A stretch of 39,817 nt of DNA from Bacteroidales bacterium (GTDB lineage: Bacteria > Bacteroidota > Bacteroidia > Bacteroidales > ML635J-15): positions 1 through 39,817 of the forward strand of contig JAGOLH010000027.1 of NCBI GenBank assembly GCA_017994175.1. The letters are read 5' to 3'. Below, piece by piece: positions 1 through 10,667 of this stretch; position 1 is the stretch's first letter; every line of letters begins with the position of its first letter. Position numbers and translations under genes: made by a program. Below the pieces are notes generated by a model. That model ran no database searches, was not told the origin of the DNA, and saw only the letters and a list, made by a program, of their open reading frames with translations.

Positions 1-92
1 AAACAGCGGGTATTTATCTGAATTACAGGTTTTATTAACAGGGCTTGTGTATACATTCGCATTCAAGCGTACTCCCAATATATAAAATTCAT

Positions 93-100
93 TAAATTTG
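93..100 (+). promoter_or_regulatory. Bacteroidota -7 element upstream of secA
   Basis: TAAATTTG matches the Bacteroidota housekeeping -7 consensus TAnnTTTG and lies 23 nt before the secA start codon. No clear TTTG -33 element is found at the expected spacing, so only half the promoter is supported. Transcription would begin near position 107. Confidence 0.5.
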
Positions 101-123
101 TGTTTTAAATATTATTATATAAC

Positions 124-3100
124 ATGGCATTTCTTAGCTTTTTAACAAAAATGTTCGGTACCAAAGCGGAAAGAGATTTACGCGAAACCCAGCCTCTAGT
201 TGATTCTATTCTTTCGGTTGAACCAGAAATAGCAAAGCTATCAAACGATGAACTCAGGGCGCTGACTTTTAAAATCCGTGCTGAAATAAGAGAACACATA
301 CAAGATGAACAGAATCAGATAAATGAACTGAAGCAAAAAATAGAAACCCTCGAAATAAACGAAAGGGAAGCTCTTTTTGACGAAATTGATAAAATTGAAG
401 ATGTAATCACCGCAAAAATTGAAGAGATTCTGCTGGAAAAAATCCCAGAAGCTTTCTGCATTGTTAAAGAAACAGCGCGCAGGTTTACGGAAAATGAACA
501 CGTGAGAGCAACAGCTCTCGATTACGACAGGGATTTGGCTGCCACTGTTGATTTTGTCAACATTGAAGGAGATCAGGCTGTGTGGAGCAATTCATGGATA
601 GCCGGAGGAAATCTTACGAAATGGGAAATGATTCACTACGATGTTCAGCTCTTCGGTGGTGTTGTATTGCATAAAGGGAATATCGCTGAAATGGCTACCG
701 GAGAAGGGAAAACTCTGGTTGCAACATTGCCTGTTTTTTTAAATGCACTACCAGGCAGAGGCGTTCACTTGGTTACCGTGAACGACTATCTTGCAAAACG
801 CGACTCGGAATGGATGGGTCCGCTATTTCAGTTTCACGGACTTACGGTGGATTGTATCGATAAACATGAACCGAACAGTGAAGCAAGGCGGAAAGCTTAC
901 TTGTGCGATATTACGTACGGAACCAATAATGAATTCGGATTCGATTATCTCAGAGATAATATGGCGATTTCGCTGAGTGATCTTGTTCAGCGCGGGCACA
1001 ACTACGCTATTGTCGACGAGGTGGACTCTGTGCTCATTGACGATGCCCGTACCCCATTGATTATTTCGGGACCTACACCCCGGGGCAACGACCAGCTTTT
1101 CGACAATTTCAAACCTCAGGTAATGAAGTTGTATTCGGCTCAGCGCGACCTTGTGAATCAAATTCTGGTGGAGGCAAAAAAACTTATTAAGGATAACGAA
1201 CGCGATAAAGCCGGATTTAAATTACTCCAGGCATACAAAGGCCTGCCCAAAAATAAAGCACTTATAAAATTCCTGAGCGAGGAAGGCATGAAAGTTCTGA
1301 TGCAAAAGACAGAGAATTACTACATGCAGGACAACTCAAAACAGATGCATAAAGTTACCGATGATCTGTACTTCATTATTGATGAGAAACAAAATACTAT
1401 TGAGCTGACTGATAAAGGTATCGACCTCCTTTCGCAAAGCAACGATGATTCGAGTTTTTTTATATTGCCTGATATTGGGTCGGAAGTAGCCAATATTGAA
1501 AAATTGGGGCTAAACGACGAACAAAAGCTGGAAAAGAAAGATGCGCTTATAAGAGATTATACAATTAAATCGGAACGTGTTCACACTGTAAACCAGCTAC
1601 TCAAAGCGTATACACTGTTTGAAAAAGACACCGAATATGTTGTAATCGACAATAAGGTAAAAATAGTTGATGAACAAACCGGCCGTATCATGGAAGGGAG
1701 ACGCTACTCCGACGGTTTGCATCAGGCTATAGAAGCAAAGGAAAACGTAAAAGTTGAAGCAGCAACCCAAACCTACGCCACAATCACGCTGCAGAACTAT
1801 TTCAGAATGTATAAAAAGCTGGCCGGGATGACCGGTACAGCCGAAACTGAAGCAGGTGAGTTTTGGGATATTTACAAACTTGATGTTGTGGTAATTCCCA
1901 CCAACAAACCTATATCCCGCCACGATGACGAAGATATGGTTTTCAAGACCAAGCGTGAGAAGTACAATGCCGTGATAAACGAAATTGTTGATCTCACAGA
2001 AGCAGGGCGTCCAGTGCTTGTTGGTACTACCTCTGTTGAAATTTCGGAATTACTATCTCGGATGCTTAAATTAAAAGGCATCAACCACAATGTGTTGAAC
2101 GCAAAACTTCATAAAAAAGAAGCAGATATTGTTGCCGAAGCTGGTAGAAGTAAAACCGTAACCATTGCCACCAACATGGCTGGTCGTGGTACCGATATTA
2201 AACTCAGTAAAGAAGTGAAAGAAGCCGGAGGTCTGGCAATCATAGGCACAGAGCGGCATGAATCAAGGCGCGTCGACAGGCAGTTGCGTGGTAGATCAGG
2301 CCGACAGGGCGACCCGGGTTCATCACAATTTTTTGTTTCGCTCGAAGATGACTTGATGCGCCTGTTCGGGTCGGAAAGAATTGCAGGACTCATGGACAGA
2401 ATGGGACTGAAAGAAGGTGAAGTAATTCAACATTCCATGATTTCAAAATCCATCGAAAGGGCTCAGAAAAAAGTGGAGGAGAACAACTTTGGTATTCGTA
2501 AAAGACTACTTGAATACGATGATGTGATGAATGCCCAGCGTACAGTTATCTATAAAAAACGCAAGAACGCTCTCGATGGAGAACGCCTTGGCGTTGATAT
2601 TGCCAACATGATGTATGACATCTGCTCCGGATTTACCGAAGAGTTTTACGGCAGCAGCGATTACGAAGCATTCAATTTCGAAATGATTAAGGTGTTCTCT
2701 ATTGAGGCTCCTGTTACGAAAGCAGAATTCTCTAAAATAAGCCATGATGATTTGACTGAAATTGTTTTTCAGAAAGTAATAGAAACCCATAAGAGAAAAA
2801 CAAAGACAATAGCAGAACAAGCGTATCCGGTAATAAAACATGTTTTCGAAAATCAGGGTTCAATGTATACAAATATCATTGTTCCTGTGACGGATGGCAT
2901 AAACACCTACAAAGTAATTGTAAATCTTGAAAAAGCATACAACTCCGAAGGGAAAGAAATATGTTCGGCATACGAAAAGAGTTTGGTCTTAAGTATTATA
3001 GATGATGCATGGAAAGAACATCTCCGCGAAATGGACGATTTGCGACAGTCGGTGCAATCGGCATCATACGAGCAAAAAGACCCCTTGCTTATATACAAAC

Positions 3101-3399
3101 TCGAATCGTTCAATCTTTTCAAAACACTCATAGAAAAAGTAAATCGCTCCATTCTCAGCACTTTAATGAAAGGGTATATTCCAATAAGTGATCCGGGGCA
3201 GGTTTCGGAAGCAAGACAGCAACGGCGCCTCGACACAAGCAGGATGACAGCAGGCAGATCGGAACAGGCCTACAACGATCCAAGCAAGGGAAAACCCAGC
3301 AATCAGCCTGTGAAAGTAGAAAAGAAAGCAGGGAGAAACGACCCCTGTCCGTGCGGAAGTGGAAAAAAGTACAAACATTGCCACGGGGCAGGGGTGTGA
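124..3399 (+). CDS. secA: Preprotein translocase ATPase SecA
   Basis: ATPase motor that pushes unfolded preproteins through the SecYEG channel in the inner membrane. The 1091-residue product has Walker A (ATGEGKT, residues 191-197), Walker B (VDEVD, 297-301), the GMTGTAETE motif near 568 and the helicase motif [18 protein letters not shown] near 720. The C-terminus is a zinc-binding SEC-C tail with C1075, C1077, C1086 and H1087, which contacts SecB or ribosomes in known SecAs. It is about 190 residues longer than E. coli SecA. Extra sequence lies in the N-terminal region (about residues 58-110, acidic and coiled-coil-like) and between the DEAD and pre-protein parts (about 330-470), as is usual in Bacteroidota. 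Start at 124 is the first ATG after a TAAATTTG element. The next genes on the strand are envelope proteins, but the 48-nt gap gives no proof of co-transcription. Confidence 0.98.
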   Translation: MAFLSFLTKMFGTKAERDLRETQPLVDSILSVEPEIAKLSNDELRALTFKIRAEIREHIQDEQNQINELKQKIETLEINEREALFDEIDKIEDVITAKIEEILLEKIPEAFCIVKETARRFTENEHVRATALDYDRDLAATVDFVNIEGDQAVWSNSWIAGGNLTKWEMIHYDVQLFGGVVLHKGNIAEMATGEGKTLVATLPVFLNALPGRGVHLVTVNDYLAKRDSEWMGPLFQFHGLTVDCIDKHEPNSEARRKAYLCDITYGTNNEFGFDYLRDNMAISLSDLVQRGHNYAIVDEVDSVLIDDARTPLIISGPTPRGNDQLFDNFKPQVMKLYSAQRDLVNQILVEAKKLIKDNERDKAGFKLLQAYKGLPKNKALIKFLSEEGMKVLMQKTENYYMQDNSKQMHKVTDDLYFIIDEKQNTIELTDKGIDLLSQSNDDSSFFILPDIGSEVANIEKLGLNDEQKLEKKDALIRDYTIKSERVHTVNQLLKAYTLFEKDTEYVVIDNKVKIVDEQTGRIMEGRRYSDGLHQAIEAKENVKVEAATQTYATITLQNYFRMYKKLAGMTGTAETEAGEFWDIYKLDVVVIPTNKPISRHDDEDMVFKTKREKYNAVINEIVDLTEAGRPVLVGTTSVEISELLSRMLKLKGINHNVLNAKLHKKEADIVAEAGRSKTVTIATNMAGRGTDIKLSKEVKEAGGLAIIGTERHESRRVDRQLRGRSGRQGDPGSSQFFVSLEDDLMRLFGSERIAGLMDRMGLKEGEVIQHSMISKSIERAQKKVEENNFGIRKRLLEYDDVMNAQRTVIYKKRKNALDGERLGVDIANMMYDICSGFTEEFYGSSDYEAFNFEMIKVFSIEAPVTKAEFSKISHDDLTEIVFQKVIETHKRKTKTIAEQAYPVIKHVFENQGSMYTNIIVPVTDGINTYKVIVNLEKAYNSEGKEICSAYEKSLVLSIIDDAWKEHLREMDDLRQSVQSASYEQKDPLLIYKLESFNLFKTLIEKVNRSILSTLMKGYIPISDPGQVSEARQQRRLDTSRMTAGRSEQAYNDPSKGKPSNQPVKVEKKAGRNDPCPCGSGKKYKHCHGAGV

Positions 3400-3468
3400 T
3401 TTATTAGGTATAATTATTGTAAACCAACATCTGAATTAGGTTTCAACATGATAAAACAGACCAAAATA

Positions 3469-4611
3469 ATGAAAAAGCTAAGCCTACTCTTACTGGTTAT
3501 CTCAGGTTCAATGTATTGTTATTCTCAGAACAATATTAATGATTCCATTGCAACCTATATCGATACAACACAAATTATAATACCACTGAAAATTGGTATC
3601 GATTCGGTAGCCGCAATTTCGGATACCAGCTCAACACTGGTTCTTGCCGAAAACCAAGAAGCAGAGCTTGCTTACAACGATGGGGTAATGCTATTTCAGA
3701 ATGGTGACTATAATACTGCCATTTACAAATTTACAGAAGCGATAAAACTTCGCAATAATTTCGATAAAGCCTACTTCAACAGAGCAAGTGCACATATGCA
3801 ACTTCAGGAGTTCGATCTGGCTTACAACGATTTTGATTCCTGCTTGATACTCAACCCGGAAAAAATATCAGCTCTCTACTACATGGGTTATATTAGCTTT
3901 TACCGACAAGATTATTCTAAAGCCGCCGGATTTTTCGATATGGCAATTGCTAAAGGATTCAGCGATGCAAACATGTACTATCTGAAAGGAATCATGAGTT
4001 TCAACAATAAAAGCTTTGAAGAGGCTATTACCAATTTCTCTTCAAGTATAAAAATTGACGGCAACAATTTTATGCCATATCACGACAGGGGCTCTGTTTA
4101 CAGACTAACGGATAAAAACGAGCAGGCAATAAGCGACTATTCAAAAGCCATAGAACTAAACCCGAAATGCTATCAGGCATTCAACAACAGGGGGTCGGTT
4201 TACCGCATGATGAAAGATTACGACAAGGCGATTGCCGATTACGATAAGGCCATTCAGCTGAAAGAGGATTACTATATTGCCATAAATAACCGCGGTGTAG
4301 CGAAATACGAAACCGGTAAATATGAAGAGGCTATCGACGATTTCGATGAAGTACTGCGTATTAAGAAATCATACGCATTTGCTTACAACAACAAAGGTCT
4401 TGCCCAATATAGACTAAAACAATATGCTCCTGCAGTGGAATCTTACACCAAAGCCATACAATACGATCCAAATTATGGTTTTGCATACCTGCACCGCGGG
4501 AGTGCTCAGGAAATGCTGCGCAAGTTTGATGAAGCTTGCGCCGACTGGAAAAAAGCCGGTGAACTTGGTGTGGATGCTGCAAAAAATTATGTCGGAATTT
4601 GTAATGAATAA
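3469..4611 (+). CDS. Exported TPR-repeat protein
   Basis: Probable periplasmic or outer-membrane-associated scaffold made of tetratricopeptide repeats. I chose the ATG at 3469 because it begins a normal signal peptide (MKKLSLLLLVISGSMYCYSQ, cleavage before or after the Gln). The in-frame ATG at 3448 would add seven residues, MIKQTKI. After a low-complexity linker, about eight TPR units run from residue 65 to the end, with typical signatures such as AYNNRGSVYR, AINNRGVAKYETGKYEEAI and AYLHRGSAQEMLRKFDEA. The final unit has the DEACADWKKAGELG ending common in Bacteroidota TPR proteins. The gene ends 13 nt before the likely start of the first PorE-like gene, suggesting one transcript. No enzymatic domain is seen; the partner is unknown. 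Confidence 0.85.
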   Translation: MKKLSLLLLVISGSMYCYSQNNINDSIATYIDTTQIIIPLKIGIDSVAAISDTSSTLVLAENQEAELAYNDGVMLFQNGDYNTAIYKFTEAIKLRNNFDKAYFNRASAHMQLQEFDLAYNDFDSCLILNPEKISALYYMGYISFYRQDYSKAAGFFDMAIAKGFSDANMYYLKGIMSFNNKSFEEAITNFSSSIKIDGNNFMPYHDRGSVYRLTDKNEQAISDYSKAIELNPKCYQAFNNRGSVYRMMKDYDKAIADYDKAIQLKEDYYIAINNRGVAKYETGKYEEAIDDFDEVLRIKKSYAFAYNNKGLAQYRLKQYAPAVESYTKAIQYDPNYGFAYLHRGSAQEMLRKFDEACADWKKAGELGVDAAKNYVGICNE

Positions 4612-4624
4612 CACTATTACGACT

Positions 4625-6706
4625 ATGAAATATAGAATATGTTTTATCGGAGTTTTGTTAGCAATATCTTCGTATCTGACGGGTCAGGAGAAAGTTGAGA
4701 TACTGAAGGATGAGTTTAAAACCCCAAAGGAAGGATTCAAAGATGCCTGGGATGCAATAAAAGAGGGCGATAAATTATTCGACTTCGGAGAAGCCGGTTT
4801 CCGGAATGCATTATACCCCTATCTTGCTGCATACCAGTACAATCAGAAAAACGCAGAGCTGAATTATAAAATCGGCATTTGCTACCTGTATTCTGTTGAA
4901 AAGACAAAGGCAATAACACACTTTGTTGATGCGGTAAAGCTTAAACCCAATGTTGCGGGTGATATTGATTATTTTCTGGGCCGGGCTTATCATCTGACTT
5001 ATCAATTCGATACAGCCATGTATTATTTCCAGAGTTATAAGCGTAAAGCAGCAGCTAAAGGTGTTAATATTACAGATAAAGATGTTGACAAACGTATTGA
5101 TGAATGCAAATATGCCAAACAGTATGTTGCAAGCCCCATTAGGGTTTTTATCGACAACCTCGGCGACAATATAAATTCCTCTTACCCCGATTATGCTCCC
5201 GTAATTACCGCCGATGAATCGGTTATTGTATATTGTTCACGGCGACCCGGTGGTGTTGGCGACAATATCGACCCTAACGATCTGCAATACTACGAAGACC
5301 TCTACACATCAGAAAACATTAAAGGCAGGGGGTGGAGCCCTGCAATCAACATGTCAAATCTGAATACTGAGTATCACGATGCCTCAGTAGGCATTTCGCC
5401 CGACGGACAAATTATGTTCACATACAAGGGTGTTCCCGACGGGACCATTTTCCAAAGTGAGCTAAAAGGCCTCTCATGGGGAAAACCAAAAGAGTTACCC
5501 TCGCAAATAAACACAAAATACGATGAATCAGATGCCAGTCTCACTTACGACATGAAATATCTTTATTTTGTAAGTAATCGACCAGAAGACGGGTTTAAAA
5601 CACCAACTTTTGGCGGAAAAGATATTTTTATAACCAATGTTGACGCAAAAGGGAACTGGCTTCCCTGTAAAAATATCGGAGGAATAATAAATACAAAATA
5701 CGATGAAAGGGGAGTTTTCCTTCACCCTGATGGGAATACCATGTATTTCAGTTCTCAGGGTCATGAATCAATGGGTGGATTTGACATTTTTTATTCCGAA
5801 AAGGACAGCCTTGGCAAATGGGGCAAACCAGTTAATATTGGGTACCCTGTAAACACTCCCGATGATGATGTTTTTTTCGTAGCTGCCGGGAATGCACGAT
5901 TTGGGTACTATAGTAGTTCGCGCGAAGGCGGCCGGGGGTATCAGGATATATACCGTATCACTTTCCTTGGTCCTGAAAAACTCATGGTGTGCGGGTCGGA
6001 AGACAATTTACTTGCCGGAAGTGAGATGGCCGTACAACAGAAAGTTGATGTACAGCAAACGGTTGAAGTTCGAAAAGTGCGTTTGACAATTTTAAAAGGC
6101 ACCATTACCGACTATCTTTCGGGAGAACCTGTTGAAGCCGAGATCGAAATTGTTGACAATGAAAAAAATGAAGTAATTTCTGTCATTAAGTCAAACAGCT
6201 CAACAGGTAAATATCTGGTGAGCCTGCCCTCGGGAAAGAATTATGGCATTGCTGTGAAAGCCCCCGATTATCTTTTCTACAGTGAAAACTTCGACATACC
6301 TTATTCGCAAGATTATCAGGAAGTAACCAAAGACATTGTACTTAGTAAGGTGACCGTCGGATCTAAAATCATCCTGAAAAACATTTTCTTCGATTACGAC
6401 AAAGCCACCATCCGCCCAGAATCGGAAAACGAATTAACACGCCTTGTTACATTACTGAATGCATATCCCAAAATGCGCATCGAAATAGGAGGGCATACCG
6501 ATAGCCACGGAAGTCTTCAATACAACACAAAGCTTTCAAGCGACCGCGCCAAAGCCGTGGTTGATTACCTTGTAAGTAAGGGCATTGATGCATCACGACT
6601 CGAGTACAAAGGATATGCTTTTAATGAGCCCATTGCCACCAACGATACCGATGAAGGGAGGCAACAAAACCGCCGCGTAGAATTTAAAGTTCTGAGTATT
6701 AAATAA
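4625..6706 (+). CDS. PorE-like envelope protein (TPR, PD40 propeller, CRD, OmpA)
   Basis: The domain order matches Porphyromonas PorE, a T9SS-associated peptidoglycan-binding protein. TPR-like helices span residues 37-140, WD40-like PD40 propeller blades about 177-445 (repeated PDG motifs, e.g. HPDGNTMYFSSQGHESMGG), a carboxypeptidase-regulatory-like domain about 488-565, and an OmpA C-terminal domain about 580-693. The OmpA part has FFDYDKATIRPES, the GGHTDSHGS loop and LSSDRAKAV, which supply the Asp and Arg that hold diaminopimelate in the family. The start is taken at 4625, where MKYRICFIGVLLAISSYLTGQ forms a signal peptide. The ATG at 4604 overlaps the previous stop and would add seven residues. 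No lipobox cysteine is present, unlike the lipoprotein PorE. Many Bacteroidota paralogues share this architecture, so a T9SS role is inference. Confidence 0.85.
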   Translation: MKYRICFIGVLLAISSYLTGQEKVEILKDEFKTPKEGFKDAWDAIKEGDKLFDFGEAGFRNALYPYLAAYQYNQKNAELNYKIGICYLYSVEKTKAITHFVDAVKLKPNVAGDIDYFLGRAYHLTYQFDTAMYYFQSYKRKAAAKGVNITDKDVDKRIDECKYAKQYVASPIRVFIDNLGDNINSSYPDYAPVITADESVIVYCSRRPGGVGDNIDPNDLQYYEDLYTSENIKGRGWSPAINMSNLNTEYHDASVGISPDGQIMFTYKGVPDGTIFQSELKGLSWGKPKELPSQINTKYDESDASLTYDMKYLYFVSNRPEDGFKTPTFGGKDIFITNVDAKGNWLPCKNIGGIINTKYDERGVFLHPDGNTMYFSSQGHESMGGFDIFYSEKDSLGKWGKPVNIGYPVNTPDDDVFFVAAGNARFGYYSSSREGGRGYQDIYRITFLGPEKLMVCGSEDNLLAGSEMAVQQKVDVQQTVEVRKVRLTILKGTITDYLSGEPVEAEIEIVDNEKNEVISVIKSNSSTGKYLVSLPSGKNYGIAVKAPDYLFYSENFDIPYSQDYQEVTKDIVLSKVTVGSKIILKNIFFDYDKATIRPESENELTRLVTLLNAYPKMRIEIGGHTDSHGSLQYNTKLSSDRAKAVVDYLVSKGIDASRLEYKGYAFNEPIATNDTDEGRQQNRRVEFKVLSIK

Positions 6707-6712
6707 ACAGCC

Positions 6713-8701
6713 ATGAACAAAACTATAATTTCCTTACTGATAGCAGTTTTCGTTAACACAGCACTTAATGCACAAACCGATGTTAAGTTCAAAAGCTCAA
6801 ACTTTTCGAACAATCCCAAAGGATTTCAGAACGCTGTTAATAATATTAATTCGGGAGATATAATTATTGAAGAAAAACGTAATTACCGTGAAGCCCTGAA
6901 ATACTATCTCCAAGCTCAGGATTTTAACCCAGATTGTGCTGAATTGAACTATAAAATAGGAGTATGTTACTACCATTCCGAAAAAAAACATATGTGTTTG
7001 CCGTACTTCGAAAAAGCTTATCTGCTCGATCAAAAAGTAAATAAAGATATTTGCTATTATTTAGGCCGCGCATATCACCTAAACTATCAGTTTGAAAAAG
7101 CACTGACTTTTTTCGATATGTTTAAAAATTCAAGGGGTGTTACTTCCGATTTGCTTAAGCTAACGCCCAGACATATTGAAGATTGCAACAACGCCATGAC
7201 ACTCATTCTCGACACATTACAGGTAGAGATTGTAAATTTAGGACCCTCCGTAAACACCCAATACCCTGAATACAACCCACTTATCACTGCCGATGGTGAA
7301 GAGATGTTCTTCATCAGTCGAAGAGAAGGTACAACCGGTAATAAAACCGATATCAATGATGGGATGTATTGCGAAGATGTATATATTTCCGATCTGGTAA
7401 ATATCAACTGGACAAACGCTAAAAACCTTGGAAAGCCTATTAATACTGCGAAGCATGATGCTGTTCTGGGTATTGCGCCAGACGGCCAGCAATTGCTGAC
7501 ATATATCGATATTAATGAGGGAGATATTGGAATTTCCGTTTTACATGGTTCAAAATGGTCGAAGCCCGAACTCCTTAACACGAATATCAATACGCAATAC
7601 CACGAATCGAAAGCCTGCCTCTCACCGGATGGGAAGCAACTTTTCTTTATTAGTAACAACCCCAAAAACAGCATAGGTGGAAGAGATATTTTTGTGAGCA
7701 AACTTGGGAAAAACGGAGATTGGGGTCCTGCCGAAAATCTGGGCAAGACAATTAACACCAAATTCAACGAAGAAGGGGTTTTTATTCATCCCGATGGTCG
7801 TACCATGTACTTCAGTTCCGAAGGCCATAACTCAATGGGGGGTTACGACATCTTCAAGTCGGTGCGCGATAGCTTAGGCAATTGGTCGAAACCGGTGAAT
7901 ATCGGATTCCCTATTAACACACCCGGTGATGATGTTTTTTATACAGTATCGGCAAGTGGCAAAAAAGCATATTTTGCTTCGTACCGCGAAGATGGGTACG
8001 GTATGTACGATATATATGAAATTCGATTCAAAGAGAAGAAACCCGATGCAATTGCGACAAATGAACCTGAAAAAGTATTGGTTACCGTGCTGAAAGGTAC
8101 TGTAAAAGACTCGAAAACATTAATACCAATCGAAGCCAAAATCGAGATCATCGATAATGTTAAAAACGAAGTTGTTGCTACTTTCTATTCGAACAGTGCC
8201 ACAGGGAAGTACCTTGTAACATTGCCTTCCGGCCGTAACTATGGAATAAATGTAAGCCACGATTCATACCTTTTCCATTCAGAAAATTTCGATATTGCCG
8301 ACACTACCGATTATCAGGAGATAGTGAAAGATATTTTGCTTCAAAAGATTGAAGTGGGAACAAAAGTGGTGTTACGGAATATTTTCTTCGACTACGACAA
8401 GGCAACACTTCGCCCGGAGTCAGCCGCAGAGCTCGACAAACTGATTGCCATTCTCATGAAAGAGCCCATGTTGAGAATCGAAATATCAGGGCATACCGAC
8501 AACAAAGGCAGTCATGAGTACAATAAAAAACTTTCTGAAGGCCGGGCAAAAACTGTTGTTGACTATCTTGTAGAGCATGGCATCAAACGCGATAGGCTTG
8601 AGTATGCTGGATATGCATTCGATCAGCCTATCTCCGATAACGACACCGAAGAAGGGCGCCAGCTAAACCGTCGTGTCGAATTCAAAGTACTGAGCCGCTA
8701 A
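6713..8701 (+). CDS. PorE-like envelope protein, tandem paralogue
   Basis: Same architecture as the gene just upstream, separated by 6 nt and surely co-transcribed with it. Signal peptide MNKTIISLLIAVFVNTALNAQ, TPR-like helices about residues 50-160, PD40 propeller about 171-436, carboxypeptidase-regulatory-like domain about 457-535 and OmpA peptidoglycan-binding domain about 558-662 (FFDYDKATLRPES, SGHTDNKGSHEYN, LSEGRAKTV). Over the last two domains the two paralogues agree at roughly six in ten positions by eye, with the propellers more divergent, which indicates an old tandem duplication. The Asp and Arg of the OmpA binding site are present here too. The protein is expected in the periplasm or at the outer membrane inner leaflet. 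The exact role and whether it serves T9SS are not shown by sequence. Confidence 0.85.
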   Translation: MNKTIISLLIAVFVNTALNAQTDVKFKSSNFSNNPKGFQNAVNNINSGDIIIEEKRNYREALKYYLQAQDFNPDCAELNYKIGVCYYHSEKKHMCLPYFEKAYLLDQKVNKDICYYLGRAYHLNYQFEKALTFFDMFKNSRGVTSDLLKLTPRHIEDCNNAMTLILDTLQVEIVNLGPSVNTQYPEYNPLITADGEEMFFISRREGTTGNKTDINDGMYCEDVYISDLVNINWTNAKNLGKPINTAKHDAVLGIAPDGQQLLTYIDINEGDIGISVLHGSKWSKPELLNTNINTQYHESKACLSPDGKQLFFISNNPKNSIGGRDIFVSKLGKNGDWGPAENLGKTINTKFNEEGVFIHPDGRTMYFSSEGHNSMGGYDIFKSVRDSLGNWSKPVNIGFPINTPGDDVFYTVSASGKKAYFASYREDGYGMYDIYEIRFKEKKPDAIATNEPEKVLVTVLKGTVKDSKTLIPIEAKIEIIDNVKNEVVATFYSNSATGKYLVTLPSGRNYGINVSHDSYLFHSENFDIADTTDYQEIVKDILLQKIEVGTKVVLRNIFFDYDKATLRPESAAELDKLIAILMKEPMLRIEISGHTDNKGSHEYNKKLSEGRAKTVVDYLVEHGIKRDRLEYAGYAFDQPISDNDTEEGRQLNRRVEFKVLSR

Positions 8702-8787
8702 TACCGAATGTTTGTTAAATTTTGTTAAACTGAAAGTCCGTTAATTGTTGATGGCTAAAAAATGTGTATTTTGCCAAAAATCATTGA

Positions 8788-10035
8788 ATGCGCTTCCTGA
8801 GAATTATATCAGAAAACTTTAAAATTGCATTGATATCAATGCGATCCAACGTATTACGTACAATTCTTACAGTCCTTATCATTGCCGTGGGAATTATGGC
8901 TCTGGTTGGCATTCTTACCGCTGTCGATGCCATTAAGAACACCATTAGCAGCGAATTTACCAATATGGGGGCCAGCACATTTACCATAGTAAAAAAAAGG
9001 ATGCACACCCGTGGCGGCGAAAACGAACTCAGGCAAACTGCCATCCGTGATATAACTTACGATGAAGCAAGGCGCTTTAAAAATTCATTCTCTTTTCCTG
9101 CCAGGGTTTCGGTAATAGTTGATGCTACCTGGACAGCGACTGTGAAATACGAAAATGAAAAAACAAATCCAAATATTCAGGTAATGGGTTCCGACGAAGA
9201 TTACCTGTTTACATCCGGGAATGAGATTGGATTGGGCAGAAATTTTTCACCCAACGAAGTTCAAAGCGGAAGTAATGTCGTAATTATCGGGAATGCTATT
9301 GCGGAAGACATTTTTAAAAACAAGCAGTCACCGATTGATAAATATATTAACATTGGTAACGGCAGATACCTTGTTATCGGTGTCTTGAAATCGAAAGGTA
9401 CCAGTTTTGGTGGAGCTGGCGATAAATTTTGCATCATACCTCTTACAAATGCCCGGCAAAACTTTACCGACTACGATCTTTCTTTCGATATCAGTGTGCT
9501 GCCATACGATGCCGGCAAACTCGACCTTGCTGTAAGTGAAGCTGAAGGTCTTTTCCGCAATATTCGAAAGCTCACAGTGTACGATGAAAACGACTTTGAA
9601 ATTCGTAAAAGCGACAGCCTTGCAAATATGCTTATCGAAAATATATCAGTGGTTACAATTGGTGCAACCATAATTGGACTTATTACTCTTTTGGGGGCTA
9701 CTATTGGACTGATGAATATTATGCTGGTTTCGGTTACTGAGAGAACACGGGAAATAGGAATCAGAAAAGCCCTAGGTGCCCCCTCACGTGTGATAAAACA
9801 ACAATTTCTCTTCGAATCGGTAGTAATTGGTCAGGTTGGAGGCATTCTGGGTATTGTCCTGGGTATTGTTGCAGGAAATCTTGTATCAACAGCAACGGGC
9901 GGAAGTTTCATTATCCCATGGATGTGGATTCTGCTTGGGGTATTACTTTGTTTTATTGTGGGTGTGATTTCCGGATATTTCCCTGCAGTAAAAGCAGCAA
10001 AGCTTGATCCTATTGTGGCACTACACCATGAATAA
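8788..10035 (+). CDS. MacB/FtsX-family ABC transporter permease
   Basis: Inner-membrane permease of the MacB type (415 residues, the usual length). An N-terminal transmembrane helix (about 18-40) is followed by a large periplasmic MacB_PCD domain (about 45-250) and a C-terminal FtsX block of three helices (about 290-410). The conserved coupling stretch ERTREIGIRKALGA and the terminal AAKLDPIVALHHE are present. Such permeases work as dimers with a LolD/MacB-like ATPase and act as mechanotransmitters for lipoprotein, toxin or peptide extrusion. No ATPase or HlyD-like adaptor gene lies in the window, so the partner must be elsewhere. A weak promoter (TTG at 8745, 19 nt, TATTTTG at 8767) precedes the start; the -7 part is one base short of consensus. 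Confidence 0.92.
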   Translation: MRFLRIISENFKIALISMRSNVLRTILTVLIIAVGIMALVGILTAVDAIKNTISSEFTNMGASTFTIVKKRMHTRGGENELRQTAIRDITYDEARRFKNSFSFPARVSVIVDATWTATVKYENEKTNPNIQVMGSDEDYLFTSGNEIGLGRNFSPNEVQSGSNVVIIGNAIAEDIFKNKQSPIDKYINIGNGRYLVIGVLKSKGTSFGGAGDKFCIIPLTNARQNFTDYDLSFDISVLPYDAGKLDLAVSEAEGLFRNIRKLTVYDENDFEIRKSDSLANMLIENISVVTIGATIIGLITLLGATIGLMNIMLVSVTERTREIGIRKALGAPSRVIKQQFLFESVVIGQVGGILGIVLGIVAGNLVSTATGGSFIIPWMWILLGVLLCFIVGVISGYFPAVKAAKLDPIVALHHE

Positions 10036-10133
10036 TTGATAACCTGAATTCGTTCTTCGTAAATCTTATCAATTCATCTCCGGTTAGCAAATTGGCACCT
10101 ATTGAACACAATTAAATCCTACAGAACCCGTAT

Positions 10134-10667
10134 ATGAGAAAACTCCGAATTGAAGAACTAAACAGAATAAATGTTGAGCAGTTTAAAAACATTGCTAAAA
10201 TTCCTTTGGTTATTGTACTCGATAATATCCGTAGTCATCATAATACAGGTGCAGTTTTTCGTACGGCCGATGCTTTTCTTATCGAAAGACTTCTTTTATG
10301 TGGTATTACGGGCTCACCTCCCCATCGCGATATTTACAAAACCGCTTTGGGTGCCTGCGAATCGGTGGAATGGAAGTACTATGAAAGCACTTTGGTAGCG
10401 GTAAAAGAGCTGAAACAAAATAATTATGTGCTGCTGGCATTGGAACAAGCTGAAGGGAGTATTCCCCTCAGCAGCTTTCAGGCATACCCCCACTTAAAAT
10501 ATGCGCTGATAATAGGGCATGAAGTAAGAGGGGTACAACAGGAAGTTCTGGATTTATGCGACATGTGCCTCGAAATCCCCCAACACGGCACAAAACACTC
10601 GCTGAATGTTAGTGTAAGTACCAGTATAGCAATATGGGAACTAACAAATAAATTAAGCAAGGCATGA
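10134..10667 (+). CDS. SpoU/TrmH-family RNA 2'-O-methyltransferase
   Basis: A short (177-residue) SPOUT methylase that would transfer a methyl group from SAM to a ribose 2'-OH of tRNA or rRNA. Motif 1 is seen as IRSHHNTGAVFRTADAF (about residues 33-49), motif 2 as IIGHEVRGV (about 125-133) and motif 3 as IPQHGTKHSLNVSVSTSIA (about 148-166), forming the trefoil-knot SAM site. Motif 2 has GHE where many relatives have GNE. There is no N-terminal RNA-binding L30e-like domain, so it resembles the minimal TrmL/TrmH core, and the target nucleotide cannot be told. The stop overlaps the start of the next methyltransferase gene in an ATGA, indicating translational coupling. Confidence 0.9.
   Translation: MRKLRIEELNRINVEQFKNIAKIPLVIVLDNIRSHHNTGAVFRTADAFLIERLLLCGITGSPPHRDIYKTALGACESVEWKYYESTLVAVKELKQNNYVLLALEQAEGSIPLSSFQAYPHLKYALIIGHEVRGVQQEVLDLCDMCLEIPQHGTKHSLNVSVSTSIAIWELTNKLSKA

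Noticed and set aside
1..123. Possible partial gene at the left edge
   Set aside because: Stops occur in the frames examined and the sequence looks like an AT-rich leader; only the -7 element is supported.
4424..4624. Long N-terminal extension of the first PorE-like gene
   Set aside because: The frame is open up to 4424, but this stretch lies inside the preceding TPR gene and reads as its shadow; the signal peptide starts at 4625.
7087..7767. A 226-codon minus-strand frame opposite the second PorE-like gene
   Set aside because: It overlaps clear PD40 propeller coding sequence on the plus strand and has no recognisable domain or promoter.
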